Origin: UBA7672 sp038326205
GTDB taxonomy: Bacteria > Pseudomonadota > Alphaproteobacteria > Caulobacterales > Hyphomonadaceae
Assembly (NCBI GenBank): GCA_038326205.1
Contig: JBBQJV010000008.1
Span: 1-64,000 of the forward strand
Length of the DNA stretch: 64,000 bases
Direction of reading: 5' to 3'
The stretch's first letter is position 1. Each line of letters starts with the position of its first letter. The notes under the pieces are model-generated. The model had not been told where the DNA came from and ran no database searches. It was given only the letters and a program-made list of their open reading frames with translations. Positions 32,282 through 40,159 of this stretch are shown piece after piece. The position numbers and the translations under genes were made by a program.

Positions 32282-32863
32282 TCAGCCGGCGTCACCGCCG
32301 CAGGCGCTGGTGTCGAGCGCCTTCAGCATCGCTTCCTTCGTGGCATGCGTACAGCTCGCAGCGTCCCAGTCATTCGCAATGATCTCGCGGATGCGGATTT
32401 CGCTCACGCCAACGTTGGGGCAGACGCCCTCTGCTTGATGCAGCATGACCCAGAGCTCGTTGTCCTTGAGCCCGTGCGATTTGAGGCCATTACCGCAGGT
32501 CGCCCAAGCCCCCACGTTAACTCCGGCGGGCGGGTCGAGATCTTCCAGCGAGACATCGTTTTTGTGACAAGCCGCACTATCGAGGCTGAGCAGGGGGCTC
32601 ATCATTCCGGCTTCTCGGCAGGCTTGTGGCCACTGAGTATCGAGTTCGCGGATGCGTTCGACGTTCATGGCGCTGGTAGGGCAGACGGCTTCGGGACCGA
32701 AAAGTGAGACTTGTTCGGCTTTGCTTACGCCGAGCCCGCCGAGCGCTGCTTCGCACTTCGCTCTGGGCACGATCGCACAACAGACGACCCGTTCTTGCTC
32801 GGGCTCACCGCAGCCTGCCAACGTGGCGAGGAAGGCGACGGCCATGGCGGCGCGGATCAGCAT
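32282..32863 (-). CDS. Cys-rich lipoprotein with internal duplication
   Basis: 193 residues from the ATG at 32863; AGGA is 8 bp before it. The signal ends L-A-G-C, so it is probably lipid-anchored. The mature part has a dozen Cys. Two homologous halves are visible: G-P-E-A-V-C-P...E-R-I-R-E-L...A-C...L-D-S-A-A-C and A-E-G-V-C-P...I-R-I-R-E-I...S-C...L-D-T-S-A-C, likely two disulfide-bonded repeats. The family is not recognised. It is divergent from the fusion gene at 33033. Confidence 0.7.
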   Translation of the reverse strand: MLIRAAMAVAFLATLAGCGEPEQERVVCCAIVPRAKCEAALGGLGVSKAEQVSLFGPEAVCPTSAMNVERIRELDTQWPQACREAGMMSPLLSLDSAACHKNDVSLEDLDPPAGVNVGAWATCGNGLKSHGLKDNELWVMLHQAEGVCPNVGVSEIRIREIIANDWDAASCTHATKEAMLKALDTSACGGDAG

Positions 32864-33032
32864 GCGGGTCATTCCTGTGCGGCGGGCAGCTTTCGCTACG
32901 GTGGCGTGGGGGAATCGCTGGGTCAACGTAAGGCGGAATCTGTTCGGGTTTCACAACTCTTTCACAGAGCTTAACTCGCTCTTTACCGAAGATCAGGCCT
33001 CTTCCCAGCACCATACAACAGGAGTGCGCCCG

Positions 33033-34586
33033 ATGTCGGTCTGCTACCGGCTGGTTCTGGATTCGGTGTGCCGCAGCAATCACCACCGACTCGCCGTGCT
33101 TGCCCTTGAGCACATGCAGAGCGAAGACGCTGTGCGCTGGCGCGATGTCTTCCTGAAACAGCGCGACGCTTACCTGCAGGGTGCGAAAGCGCCAGACGCA
33201 GTGTTCAAGGATTTCAAGAACCACGTCCTGCACGTGCGCGACGGAGATTGGGGTGGCGCGCCGCAAGCTGCTCGCGAGTGGTATCGACGCACGGTCCGCG
33301 CGTTCCAGGCGAAGGACTGGCAGCACGCGATCTACAGTGCTGGCGTCATGAGCCACTATGTGGTCGACCCGATCCAGCCCTTCCACACGCACCAGACGGA
33401 AGCCGAAAGCACAATCCACCGCGCCGTCGAATGGTCGTTGTCCAAGGCGTTCCCGGATATGCTTTTGATCCTGGAACAGGAGTTGGGCTTCCCCGATATT
33501 CCCGTGCCCACTGGCGAAGATTGGCTAGAACGCATGGTGCGCAATGGCGCTGTCGTGTCGAACAAGCACTACGAAACGCTGATCGATCACTACAATTTCG
33601 ACATCGGCCGCAAGCGGCCCGTCGAAGGCCTCGACCAGGAAATGAAGGACGTGGTCGCAGCCCTCTTGGGCTACGCCGCCGTCACGCTGGCGCGCATCCT
33701 TGATCGCGCGATCGCTGAAGCAAATGTCGAGGCGCCGGACGTGAACCTGATGCTCGACACGGTTGCCATCGCCGCCACCGTCCCGTCGCGCGCGATCGCC
33801 AAGCAGATTGATGATCTCATTGACCGCCGCCTCGTCGGCGCCCAGTACGCGGAATATCGCACCACTGGAAAAGTGCGCGAGACGCTGGGCGATGATGACC
33901 GCGTGGTACGCAAGCTGTTCGCCGAAGAGGTCCTAAAGGTCTCGATGGCGACACTCGATTGCCAGTGGCCGACCGAAACCGGCACTAAGGCGGGCAAGGG
34001 CGCAAAGCCCCGCGTGACGAAGAAAACCAAGCCCGCAAAAGTTGCCGCTGAAGAGGTGGTCGACCTCACCGAGGAAGTTGCGGCTGCTCCCCAGCCCAAG
34101 ACAAAGTCTGCGCCCGAACCGAAAACCGACCCGGCGCCAAACGCGCCGCGCGTTCGCCTCAGCCGCGAGGCCGCTATCGTCGATGCGCCATCTATCGGTC
34201 CGAAGACCGCCAGTCGCCTCAGCGTCATCGGCGTCAACACTGTCGGCGACCTGCTGCTACTCACGCCGGAGGACGCAGCCCACCGCATCAAGGCCAGCCA
34301 CATCAATGCTGGGGTCATCAAGGATTGGCAGGCGCAGGCTCTGTTGGCGTGTTCAATCCCAGATCTCACCGGCCCAAACGCACAGATCCTCGTCGGCGCC
34401 GGCGTCTATAGCATCGACGATCTCGCCAGCATCGACCTCGACTCGCTGATCGAGGCCATCGAGGTTTACGCCTCGTCCAGCGAAGGCGAGCGCCTGCTGC
34501 GCGATGGTAGGCCCCCGGCCCGCGAGCGCGTCAAAGGCTGGATCGAATCCGCGGTCATCGCCTGCGAGAATCGCACCGCAGCGTGA
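33033..34586 (+). CDS. phospholipase-C/P1-nuclease-like domain fused to DUF4332 HhH domain
   Basis: 517 residues; AGGAG precedes the ATG by about 8 bp. Residues 1-290 form a helical domain with H-H-R-L-A-V near 17 and M-S-H-Y-V-V-D-P-I-Q-P-F-H-T-H then I-H-R-A-V-E-W near 108-140. These His/Asp/Glu match the trinuclear zinc site of bacterial phospholipase C and P1 nucleases. A Lys/Pro/Ala linker follows (about 320-380). The C-terminus has two helix-hairpin-helix-like repeats: S-I-G-P-K-T-A-S-R-L-S-V-I-G and L-V-G-A-G-V-Y-S-I-D-D-L-A-S, the DUF4332 pattern. There is no signal peptide, so it is cytosolic. Activity on DNA, RNA or lipid is undetermined. Confidence 0.75.
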   Translation: MSVCYRLVLDSVCRSNHHRLAVLALEHMQSEDAVRWRDVFLKQRDAYLQGAKAPDAVFKDFKNHVLHVRDGDWGGAPQAAREWYRRTVRAFQAKDWQHAIYSAGVMSHYVVDPIQPFHTHQTEAESTIHRAVEWSLSKAFPDMLLILEQELGFPDIPVPTGEDWLERMVRNGAVVSNKHYETLIDHYNFDIGRKRPVEGLDQEMKDVVAALLGYAAVTLARILDRAIAEANVEAPDVNLMLDTVAIAATVPSRAIAKQIDDLIDRRLVGAQYAEYRTTGKVRETLGDDDRVVRKLFAEEVLKVSMATLDCQWPTETGTKAGKGAKPRVTKKTKPAKVAAEEVVDLTEEVAAAPQPKTKSAPEPKTDPAPNAPRVRLSREAAIVDAPSIGPKTASRLSVIGVNTVGDLLLLTPEDAAHRIKASHINAGVIKDWQAQALLACSIPDLTGPNAQILVGAGVYSIDDLASIDLDSLIEAIEVYASSSEGERLLRDGRPPARERVKGWIESAVIACENRTAA

Positions 34587-34593
34587 CGCAAGT

Positions 34594-35778
34594 TCAACGC
34601 GCCCGTTCCTCGTCGCGGGTCAAGATCCCGCGGGCGAGCAGGGCGGCGATGTCAGCGTCGGACAGGCCGAGCCAGCTGCGCAACACATCTGCATTGTGCT
34701 CGCCCTTGTGAGGCGCAGGTCCGCGCACGCCGCTGGCTGCCTGTGAGAAGCGATAAGGCGTCTGCGCCATGGGCCGCACACCGCCAGCGCGGTCATCGAC
34801 GTCAATCACCGAGTTGCGAAATGCGAGCGTCGGTTGTTCGCGCAGCGCCTTGCCGGATCGCACGCGGCCCCAGGCGAGGTTCATCTTGGCCATTGCCTGT
34901 TCAACCGCATCCCAGGAAGCGAGGCTAAGCATGAAGCTCGTCACAGCATCACGCCGCGCGGCGATCTTGGTCTCGAGCGCCATATCGGCCGTCGCGGGGT
35001 CGGTAACGCCGAAATCCGCCATCAGCAGTTTCCACAGCCAGCGGAAATCGACCGACACCAGGATCGCGCCGACGCCTGTGTCCCAGATATCGGGCGGCAG
35101 GTTGCGCGTGGCTTCGGCATCCTCGATCTCGAAGTGAAACTGATCGTCGCTCACCAACGTCGCATCCATCATGGACATGTCGATATGCTGGCCGAGCCCT
35201 GTCCGCGCCCGCATGATCACGGCTGACAACAATGCCACCAACCCATGCAGTCCCGCATTGGTGTCGGCCACCGACAGAGGCAGGTCGATCTTCACGCCGC
35301 GCTGGCGCACCACGCGATCGATCAGGCCCAGTTCAGCATGTACGATCGGCGCATAGGCGGGGCGCTGCGATTCCGGTCCGTCGCGCCCGAAGCCCGAGAT
35401 CGACAGCATGATCAGGCCCGGGTTCACCGCAGCCAGCCGCTCATACCCAATCCCGAGGCGCGGCATGACGTCGGGCCTGAAATTCTCCAGCACCACGTCG
35501 GCCTTCTTCACCAGAGCAAGCACCAGATCCTGCGCACCCTCCGCCCGCAGGTCGATGGAGATGCCCTGCTTGCCGGCGTTGATCATGTTGAAGTACCCGG
35601 AAATCCCGGCCGTCATCTTGCCCCACAGCCGGCTTGAATCGCCTTCCGGCGGCTCGATTTTCACGACCTCCGCGCCAAGGTCGCTCAGCATCCGCCCCGC
35701 GAACGGTCCGGCCAGCACGCGCGAAAAGTCCAGAACCTTCAGGCCTTCGAGTGGATAGCCGCGTTCGGTAGACGCCAT
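34594..35778 (-). CDS. CaiB/BaiF family CoA transferase
   Basis: 394 residues, the family length. N-terminal V-L-D-F-S-R-V-L-A-G-P and G-A-E-V-V-K-I-E-P-P are hallmarks, and the catalytic Asp lies in V-A-D-T-N-A-G near 168. These class III transferases move CoA between organic acids, often for beta-oxidation of branched or aromatic acids. No acyl-CoA dehydrogenase or ligase is beside it, so the acid is unknown. It is convergent with the fusion gene, with stops 8 bp apart. Confidence 0.92.
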   Translation of the reverse strand: MASTERGYPLEGLKVLDFSRVLAGPFAGRMLSDLGAEVVKIEPPEGDSSRLWGKMTAGISGYFNMINAGKQGISIDLRAEGAQDLVLALVKKADVVLENFRPDVMPRLGIGYERLAAVNPGLIMLSISGFGRDGPESQRPAYAPIVHAELGLIDRVVRQRGVKIDLPLSVADTNAGLHGLVALLSAVIMRARTGLGQHIDMSMMDATLVSDDQFHFEIEDAEATRNLPPDIWDTGVGAILVSVDFRWLWKLLMADFGVTDPATADMALETKIAARRDAVTSFMLSLASWDAVEQAMAKMNLAWGRVRSGKALREQPTLAFRNSVIDVDDRAGGVRPMAQTPYRFSQAASGVRGPAPHKGEHNADVLRSWLGLSDADIAALLARGILTRDEERAR

Positions 35779-36102
35779 CGTGCAACTCCCCGTGCGCCGT
35801 CAGGGGCGCATCCCAGGCAGGTTAGTGTGCGGCTTGTCGGTGCGCATCTCAAATCCAGCCAGGCCAGACACGCCGCACCAAGCCATCCACAGCGGCGGCG
35901 CGACTACCCTTCACTTGCCCCCTTGGGAAGCCCCTTTAAAAATAGGGCTTCTCATTTCGGAATGGTCATTTCCGGGGCTAAAGCGTCAGGTCCACGCAAG
36001 CTTTCTCATTTAGTGTGAGGATTACGCGCGATATTGCGTGAAGGTTGGTTGCGGCGCGCAACCCGGTCATGTTGGCCGACTTGAGACGAACGAGGTCCGC
36101 CA
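35779..36102. other. 324-bp divergent spacer with one hairpin
   Basis: It lies between the CaiB gene (leftward) and a small membrane-protein gene (rightward). A 7-bp stem GAAGCCC/GGGCTTC (35927-35933 with 35945-35951) encloses an A/T-rich 11-base loop. No coding sequence is supported. Promoters for both sides should lie here. Confidence 0.4.
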
Positions 36103-36279
36103 ATGCAGACGGAACTGAACAGCTTGCGGAGCAGACCCGTCTCCGAGGAGGAATGGCGCAGTCTGGAATTGAAGGCCGAGCGTAGCGCCGGCTTCTGGAA
36201 CGGTGCGCTCTCCGTCTTCACGGTGGCGCTGATGGTTGGCGCCTTCTGGGTCGGGCTGCAGGCCGGCCCGACGTTCTGA
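36103..36279 (+). CDS. 58-residue single-helix membrane protein
   Basis: Read directly from the sequence. Residues 1-33 are charged and helical (S-E-E-E-W-R-S-L-E-L-K-A-E-R-S-A-G-F-W), then one membrane helix L-S-V-F-T-V-A-L-M-V-G-A-F-W-V-G-L. The codon pattern and amphipathic layout look genuine. GAGG lies about 9 bp before the ATG. Function unknown. The next gene, also a tiny membrane protein, follows at 77 bp. Confidence 0.55.
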   Translation: MQTELNSLRSRPVSEEEWRSLELKAERSAGFWNGALSVFTVALMVGAFWVGLQAGPTF

Positions 36280-36355
36280 GCGACGCGCGCGGCGCCCGCA
36301 CACGCCCCAATCTCGCACTTGGCTGCAGGATCAATGGGGTAGAAGCTCCCTCTCC

Positions 36356-36517
36356 ATGAGCAATCGCAAGAGCAGACGCAGAGCCGCGGCAGTCCACCGC
36401 AGCGCGCCGCCCGTGTCTTCGGTCGAGCGGCGTCAGCTATTCATCCGCGTCGGTGTGGTGTTGGCGGCCATCGCAGCGGTGGTGGCATTCATCGCCATCT
36501 CGCAGCTGATTCGCTGA
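36356..36517 (+). CDS. 53-residue basic single-helix membrane protein
   Basis: The first 28 residues are strongly basic (S-N-R-K-S-R-R-R-A-A-A-V-H-R-S), followed by E-R-R-Q-L-F and one membrane helix V-G-V-V-L-A-A-I-A-A-V-V-A-F-I-A-I. The basic side should stay in the cytosol. It has no known family. Small Arg-rich membrane proteins of this form are common in alphaproteobacteria. Confidence 0.55.
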   Translation: MSNRKSRRRAAAVHRSAPPVSSVERRQLFIRVGVVLAAIAAVVAFIAISQLIR

Positions 36518-36520
36518 GTG

Positions 36521-37167
36521 ATGGTGACCACCTGGCCAAGCGCGCCTATGGACCCCAAAGACTGCCGACACCCCGACCGCCAACCCTATCGACCGTCGCC
36601 AGCGCCAACTGGGATGGGCGCGCCCTTGAGCGCTAACAGCACAGCGACGTTCTGTTCACTGATCTCGATATGAGAGAGGGGCGCAATGCGGGGTCTGTCT
36701 TCAATCGCTGCACATTTATGCGTGTACGGTTCAATTCCTCGGCGCACGAGGATGCGGCCTTCCTCAACTGCACTTTCATCGGCGCTAAGTTTTTCGACGC
36801 GCGCTTTCTCCGCTGCAAGCTGGTGGGGAGTGTCTTCGAAGGTTGCTCATTCGAGATCATGCAGGTGAAGGACGGCGACTGGTCGTTCGCTGGCTTGCCG
36901 GGCGCAGACCTCGGTTCGGCGCAGTTTGAGGGCGTTCGCCTGCGTTAAGCAGATTTAACCCGCGCGCATTTCAAAGGTTGCGTCCTACGAAATTGCGAAC
37001 TTTCGGGCGCGACGCTGACCGGCGCCGACTTCGAGGCATGTGACCTGCGCGGCAGTGACCTGATCACGCTGGACCCGAGGGAAGTCACGCTCGCTGGCGC
37101 GATCATCGATACCGCGCAGACTGTCGCCATCGCACAAGCGCTCGGTCTCGACGTAAGGGCCAGATAG
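36521..37167 (+). pseudogene. broken pentapeptide-repeat protein gene
   Basis: In one frame from about 36529 to 37167 the translation is a continuous pentapeptide-repeat protein: a leader L-A-K-R-A-Y-G-P-Q-R-L-P, N-W-D-G-R-A-L-E-R, then A/F-L/F-x-x repeats such as C-T-F-M-R-V-R-F and A-D-L-T-R-A-H-F. It is cut by TAA at 36634 and TAA at 36946, and the only likely start (ATG 36521) is in a different frame, so an indel near 36531 is also implied. Homology runs on after both stops without loss. The middle piece (36670-36948) alone could still encode 92 residues. Intact relatives are about 200 residues of right-handed beta helix. Confidence 0.85.
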
Positions 37168-37303
37168 CCGACGGTTTATGCTCCAGCGCTTTTCTTGAAT
37201 GCGGAGGCGGACTAGGCTGTGCGCAGGGAAGGCTGCTATCACGAATCATGGATCTCGACCCGGCGGGCCAACCGCAACACGTTACGAAACAGGAACCACA
37301 ACG

Positions 37304-37747
37304 ATGAAACGACTTCTTCTCGCTCTGCCGCTGATGATCTCCGCCGTCGCGTGCGCGCCTGCGCCGGCGCCTGCAGAGCCGGTTCCTGCCGTTGTCGAAA
37401 CGCCGGCGCCTGCGCCGATGGCCGTGCACAATCCGGTCAATCTCGTCATCCTGTATTCGCTGAAGGCTGGCGTCACACCGGCTGATTTCGAAGCTTGGGT
37501 GAAGTCGACCGATCATCCGACCATGCGCGGTCTCGCGCGCGTCGCTGACTTCCAGACCATGCGCGCCGAAAAAATGCTGATGGGTGATGGCAAGCCGAGC
37601 GTCCAGTACATCGAGACCTTCTCGGTGTCAGACTTGGACGGCTTCGTCGCCGAAGACATGCCCGGCGAAACGGTGCAGGGCATCATGGGCAAGTTCATGG
37701 GTTTCGCCGAAGCCCCGCAATTCATCGTCGTGTCCGAACTGGAATAG
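37304..37747 (+). CDS. predicted lipoprotein with RedY/HapK-like domain
   Basis: 147 residues; AGGA precedes the ATG. The signal ends A-V-A-C, then an Ala/Pro-rich linker to about residue 42. The remaining 100 residues look like a dimeric alpha/beta barrel: V-N-L-V-I-L-Y-S-L-K-A-G-V-T-P-A-D-F-E-A-W-V, R-G-L-A-R-V-A-D-F-Q and Y-I-E-T-F-S-V. That pattern resembles REDY/HapK-like proteins, which in some organisms belong to prodigiosin pathways; none is here. The lipoprotein form is unusual. The role is unknown. Confidence 0.6.
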   Translation: MKRLLLALPLMISAVACAPAPAPAEPVPAVVETPAPAPMAVHNPVNLVILYSLKAGVTPADFEAWVKSTDHPTMRGLARVADFQTMRAEKMLMGDGKPSVQYIETFSVSDLDGFVAEDMPGETVQGIMGKFMGFAEAPQFIVVSELE

Positions 37748-37756
37748 ATCTGCGCA

Positions 37757-38094
37757 AAGTCCTCCTCCACGAAGTGGGGGAGGCAGCTCGCTGCGTATTG
37801 GGGCGTAGCGAACGGAGTGAAGCGAAGCGCCGGTGTGCGCTTTTGGACAGACAGGAGCCCCCATGCTCATTCTGGTGAAGGCGGTAGATTCCGATGGTAA
37901 AGCAGTGTGCACCGATCCGCTGAGCGAACGAGACGCGCTGATGAAAGTCTGGGAGTTCAAGACTTCAGGCTGCATGCAGATCCGAACATTTGACTCCGCG
38001 ACGGACGAAGAGATCAACATTCTGCAGAAGCCGGAGTGAGCTTGTAATCCGGACAGCCGCAATCCTCGCGAAGTCCTCCACCACGAAGTGGTGG
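37757..38094. repeat. pair of short hairpin repeats (37757-37784 and 38071-38094)
   Basis: Both copies contain AAGTCCTCC, then CCACGAAGTGG, then a complementary G-rich arm, forming a stem around loop GAA. They flank the 58-residue gene at 37863. They look like members of a dispersed palindromic intergenic family. The stretch between holds the small gene, not repeat sequence. Confidence 0.55.
37863..38039 (+). CDS. 58-residue hypothetical protein
   Basis: ATG 37863 has AGGAG 6 bp before it, which favours it over the longer frame starting at 37833. The product is a small alpha/beta protein (M-L-I-L-V-K-A-V-D-S-D-G-K; Q-I-R-T-F-D-S-A-T-D-E-E-I) with two Cys. No family recognised. It lies just left of the transposable element. 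Confidence 0.55.
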   Translation: MLILVKAVDSDGKAVCTDPLSERDALMKVWEFKTSGCMQIRTFDSATDEEINILQKPE

Positions 38095-38210
38095 CGCGCG
38101 GTGGAGCCGCGAGACGGAGGGTGGCCGCCGGATAGCGCGTGAAGTTCGTCCGCTGATCTTGGCGCCTGATTTGAATCAACCTCCGAGTGATCCACAGCCT
38201 CTCCCAGGGT

Positions 38211-38233
38211 AGTGTCTCAGTTTGAATTTGCCC
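38211..38233 (+). repeat. left terminal inverted repeat
   Basis: 23 bp, begins AGTGTCTCAG and ends TTTGCCC. It is exactly complementary to 40416-40438. Confidence 0.95.
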
Positions 38234-38268
38234 TCTGTTGACATGGGACGCCGGACCCCGCGTTCGCC

Positions 38269-38484
38269 ATGCTTGGCGACATGCAAGACTATGACACCAT
38301 CTTCTGGCTTCTCTATGGTGCTATCCCGGTCCGCAAGCGGCTGCGGAAAGTTCGCACGCTTCGGCTCCAGTGCGAGCTGGATCTGACGGACGCCGAGGCT
38401 CAGCTAACTGCACTCCGTCATCGCCTTCTGCTTATCGACAATGCCATCAGCGACTATATGCTTGGCGGCAAGCAGAGCGAGTAG
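38269..38484 (+). CDS. 71-residue passenger protein, uncertain
   Basis: It sits just inside the left end of the element. The product is a helical, charged protein (R-K-R-L-R-K-V-R-T-L-R-L-Q then D-A-E-A-Q-L-T-A-L-R-H-R-L-L-L-I-D), perhaps a coiled coil. ATG 38281 is an alternative start. The ribosome-binding site is weak. Not recognised. Confidence 0.4.
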   Translation: MLGDMQDYDTIFWLLYGAIPVRKRLRKVRTLRLQCELDLTDAEAQLTALRHRLLLIDNAISDYMLGGKQSE

Positions 38485-38489
38485 CGGTG

Positions 38490-38663
38490 ATGGTGAATGG
38501 TTTGTACAAAGACAACGCAGGTTCGGTTCTGGTCGGCTACGACGGCAAATTCGTAATGCGGATGAGACGGGCCGACTACGAGGATCATGACTACAGGCCC
38601 AAATATGCGTCTCTCCCGACGCGACAACAGTATGAGAAAGCAACCAGTGCCAAAGGGACCTAA
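38490..38663 (+). CDS. 57-residue passenger protein, uncertain
   Basis: It follows the 71-residue frame by 5 bp. The product reads V-N-G-L-Y-K-D-N-A-G-S-V-L-V-G-Y-D-G-K-F-V-M-R-M and then polar residues. Its 3' end overlaps the start of a broken cargo gene in another frame. No family recognised. It may be chance. Confidence 0.3.
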   Translation: MVNGLYKDNAGSVLVGYDGKFVMRMRRADYEDHDYRPKYASLPTRQQYEKATSAKGT

Positions 38664-38893
38664 AGGACAGAAGTGACCTGCGGACGTGATCGGCAACGCG
38701 ATCAAGGTCGCCCGCATTGCTACTGGTGAGGATGACGATGCGCCGCCCGCCACCGGCAAAGCCCGACGCTACCGCTCTAGGGAAGAAGGGCGGGGCAGCA
38801 CGAGCTAAGGCGCTAACGCCGAAGAAGCGGAGCGAGATTGCGAAGAAGGCGGCTGCTAAGCGCTGGGAGAGCCAACAGCAATCTTCTTCGTGA
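38632..38893 (+). pseudogene. broken small basic cargo gene
   Basis: Reading from ATG 38632: a K/P-rich start (K-Q-P-V-P-K-G-P-K-G-Q-K), TGA at 38674, then P-A-D-V-I-G-N-A-I-K-V-A-R-I-A-T-G-E-D-D. The homologous continuation, A-L-G-K-K-G-G-A-A-R-A-K-A-L-T-P and R-S-E-I-A-K-K-A-A-A-K-R-W, is in a different frame up to 38893, so one frameshift lies near 38735-38760. Small proteins of exactly this layout occur widely in alphaproteobacteria, often near this class of transposase. A 53-residue remnant could still start at ATG 38732. Confidence 0.75.
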
Positions 38894-39062
38894 TTATGCC
38901 AGTGGTCTCGTAACCCTCCGCAGAAATATCAACTGCGAAAATACCCGGCGCGTCGAACTTTGCCCCTATTCCGGGTAGCAGAATAACAGCCACCCCCTCG
39001 TTCGGTCGATAGGCGTCCATCTCAATCTCGCCTTTGACCTGGCTGACACCATTGACCTGCAT
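38856..39062 (-). pseudogene. C-terminal fragment of an unidentified gene
   Basis: On the minus strand the 68 codons from 39062 read as a believable C-terminal domain: E-I-E-M-D-A-Y-R-P-N-E-G-V-A-V-I-L-L-P and F-D-A-P-G-I-F-A-V-D-I-S-A-E-G, like the end of a beta-sandwich. Homology stops exactly where the transposase remnant begins on the other strand (39060). It overlaps the end of the broken cargo gene. This suggests an old rearrangement joined unrelated pieces. Confidence 0.45.
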
Positions 39063-39887
39063 GACGAGAAAGTTCGCGGCGTCAAAGCTGAGCGCGTCCA
39101 GTGCGATGAGATTTGGTCGTTCTGCTACGCCAAGAACAAGAATGTCGAGAAAGCCAAAGCCGCGCCGGATCATGCTGGGGACGTGTGGACGTGGACGGCG
39201 ATTGATGCCGACTCCAAGCTGATGATCTCGTATTTCGTTGGCGACCGTTCAGCGCAATCGGCGCGCGTGCTGCTGTATGATCTGGCGGGCCGCGTGACGG
39301 ATCGCATCCAGCTCAGGACGGACGGCTTTCACTCGTACCTTCCTGGCGTTGAGGGCGCGTTCGGCGCTGACGTGGACTACGTCATGCTTGAAAAGGTCTA
39401 CGGTCTGGACAAGTCCGCCGCTCGCACGCCTGGGCGCAAATACAGCCCCGCTGAGTGCGTTGGCGCCCGCAAGCGCACGATCCATGGTAATCCCGACAAA
39501 GCGCACGTGAGCACGCCTTACGTTGAGCGTAGCAACCTCTCCATCCGTATGCAGAACCGACGCTTCACGCGCCTGACGAATGCGTTCTGAAAGAAGTTTC
39601 AGAGCCACGTTCATGCGCTTGGTCTATGTTTCGCATTCTACAATTTCATCCGCATCCACAAGACGCTGCGTGTTACGCCTGCGATGGCCGCTGGCATCAC
39701 TGACAAGCTCTGGACGCTTGAGGATATCGTGGCGCTGATGGATATGCGGGCGCCGAAGCCGGGGCCGCGAAAAGCCGACAGCAAGCGCAAAGCCGGACTC
39801 TTGCGTGTACGGACAAACTGGACTCTAACCGTTTTGGTTAGAGATGACCGGGGCCTCTCTCGCGAAAGATCGACCCCGGCATCCTAG
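39060..39887 (+). pseudogene. truncated IS1-like DDE transposase with in-frame stop
   Basis: The frame starts abruptly with H-D-E-K-V-R-G-V-K-A-E-R-V-Q-C-D-E-I-W and runs through D-V-W-T-W-T-A-I-D-A-D-S-K-L, R-T-D-G-F-H-S-Y and S-T-P-Y-V-E-R-S-N-L. TGA at 39588 replaces a sense codon in N-A-F-x-K-K, after which homology continues (I-H-K-T-L-R-V-T-P-A-M-A-A-G). The first 80 or so residues with the helix-turn-helix are missing. Catalytic acidic residues (DE, D, E) are still visible. The enzyme cannot be made whole. Confidence 0.88.
39824..39844 (+). terminator. hairpin after the transposase remnant
   Basis: 8-bp stem CTCTAACC/GGTTAGAG with loop GTTTT, inside the last codons of the transposase frame. 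No T-run follows, so it is a weak terminator at best. Confidence 0.35.
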
Positions 39888-39909
39888 TCAGTTCCGAAGT
39901 CGAAGGATG

Positions 39910-40035
39910 TTATGCCTTCTTCTTCGGCGGCTGCGGTTTGATGGTCTCGACCACAGACGTGTTAGGTCTGGACCGGGCCATTGCCACAGTTTGAAAACGC
40001 CCGGTACTTGCTGACCGGCCAATTTTCGTCGCCAT
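39910..40035 (-). CDS. 41-residue conserved-type small basic protein
   Basis: ATG 40035 is preceded by GGAGGTGA, a perfect match to the anti-Shine-Dalgarno sequence, so the gene should be well translated. The product starts M-A-T-K-I-G-R-S-A-S-T-G-R-F and contains R-P-N-T-S-V-V-E-T-I-K then K-K-K. Small proteins with G-R-S-A-x-T-G-R-F and T-V-V-E-T-V-K are common in alphaproteobacteria; their role is unknown. It is the only gene in the element that looks intact. Confidence 0.7.
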   Translation of the reverse strand: MATKIGRSASTGRFQTVAMARSRPNTSVVETIKPQPPKKKA

Positions 40036-40159
40036 GATAATCACCTCCATTCCCGCGCCGGTTGCCCGGGCGCTGTCAGGCATTTCGGCAACTGGGGAGA
40101 AGTGATTCTCTGGCAATTGGATGCGATCTAGTGTCAGCTAAGGGTCCATAGGGGACGGC

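Noticed and set aside
32971..32985. TTAA-N7-TTTA before the fusion gene at 33033
   Set aside because: It misses one consensus base and stands alone, so it is too weak to call as a CtrA box.
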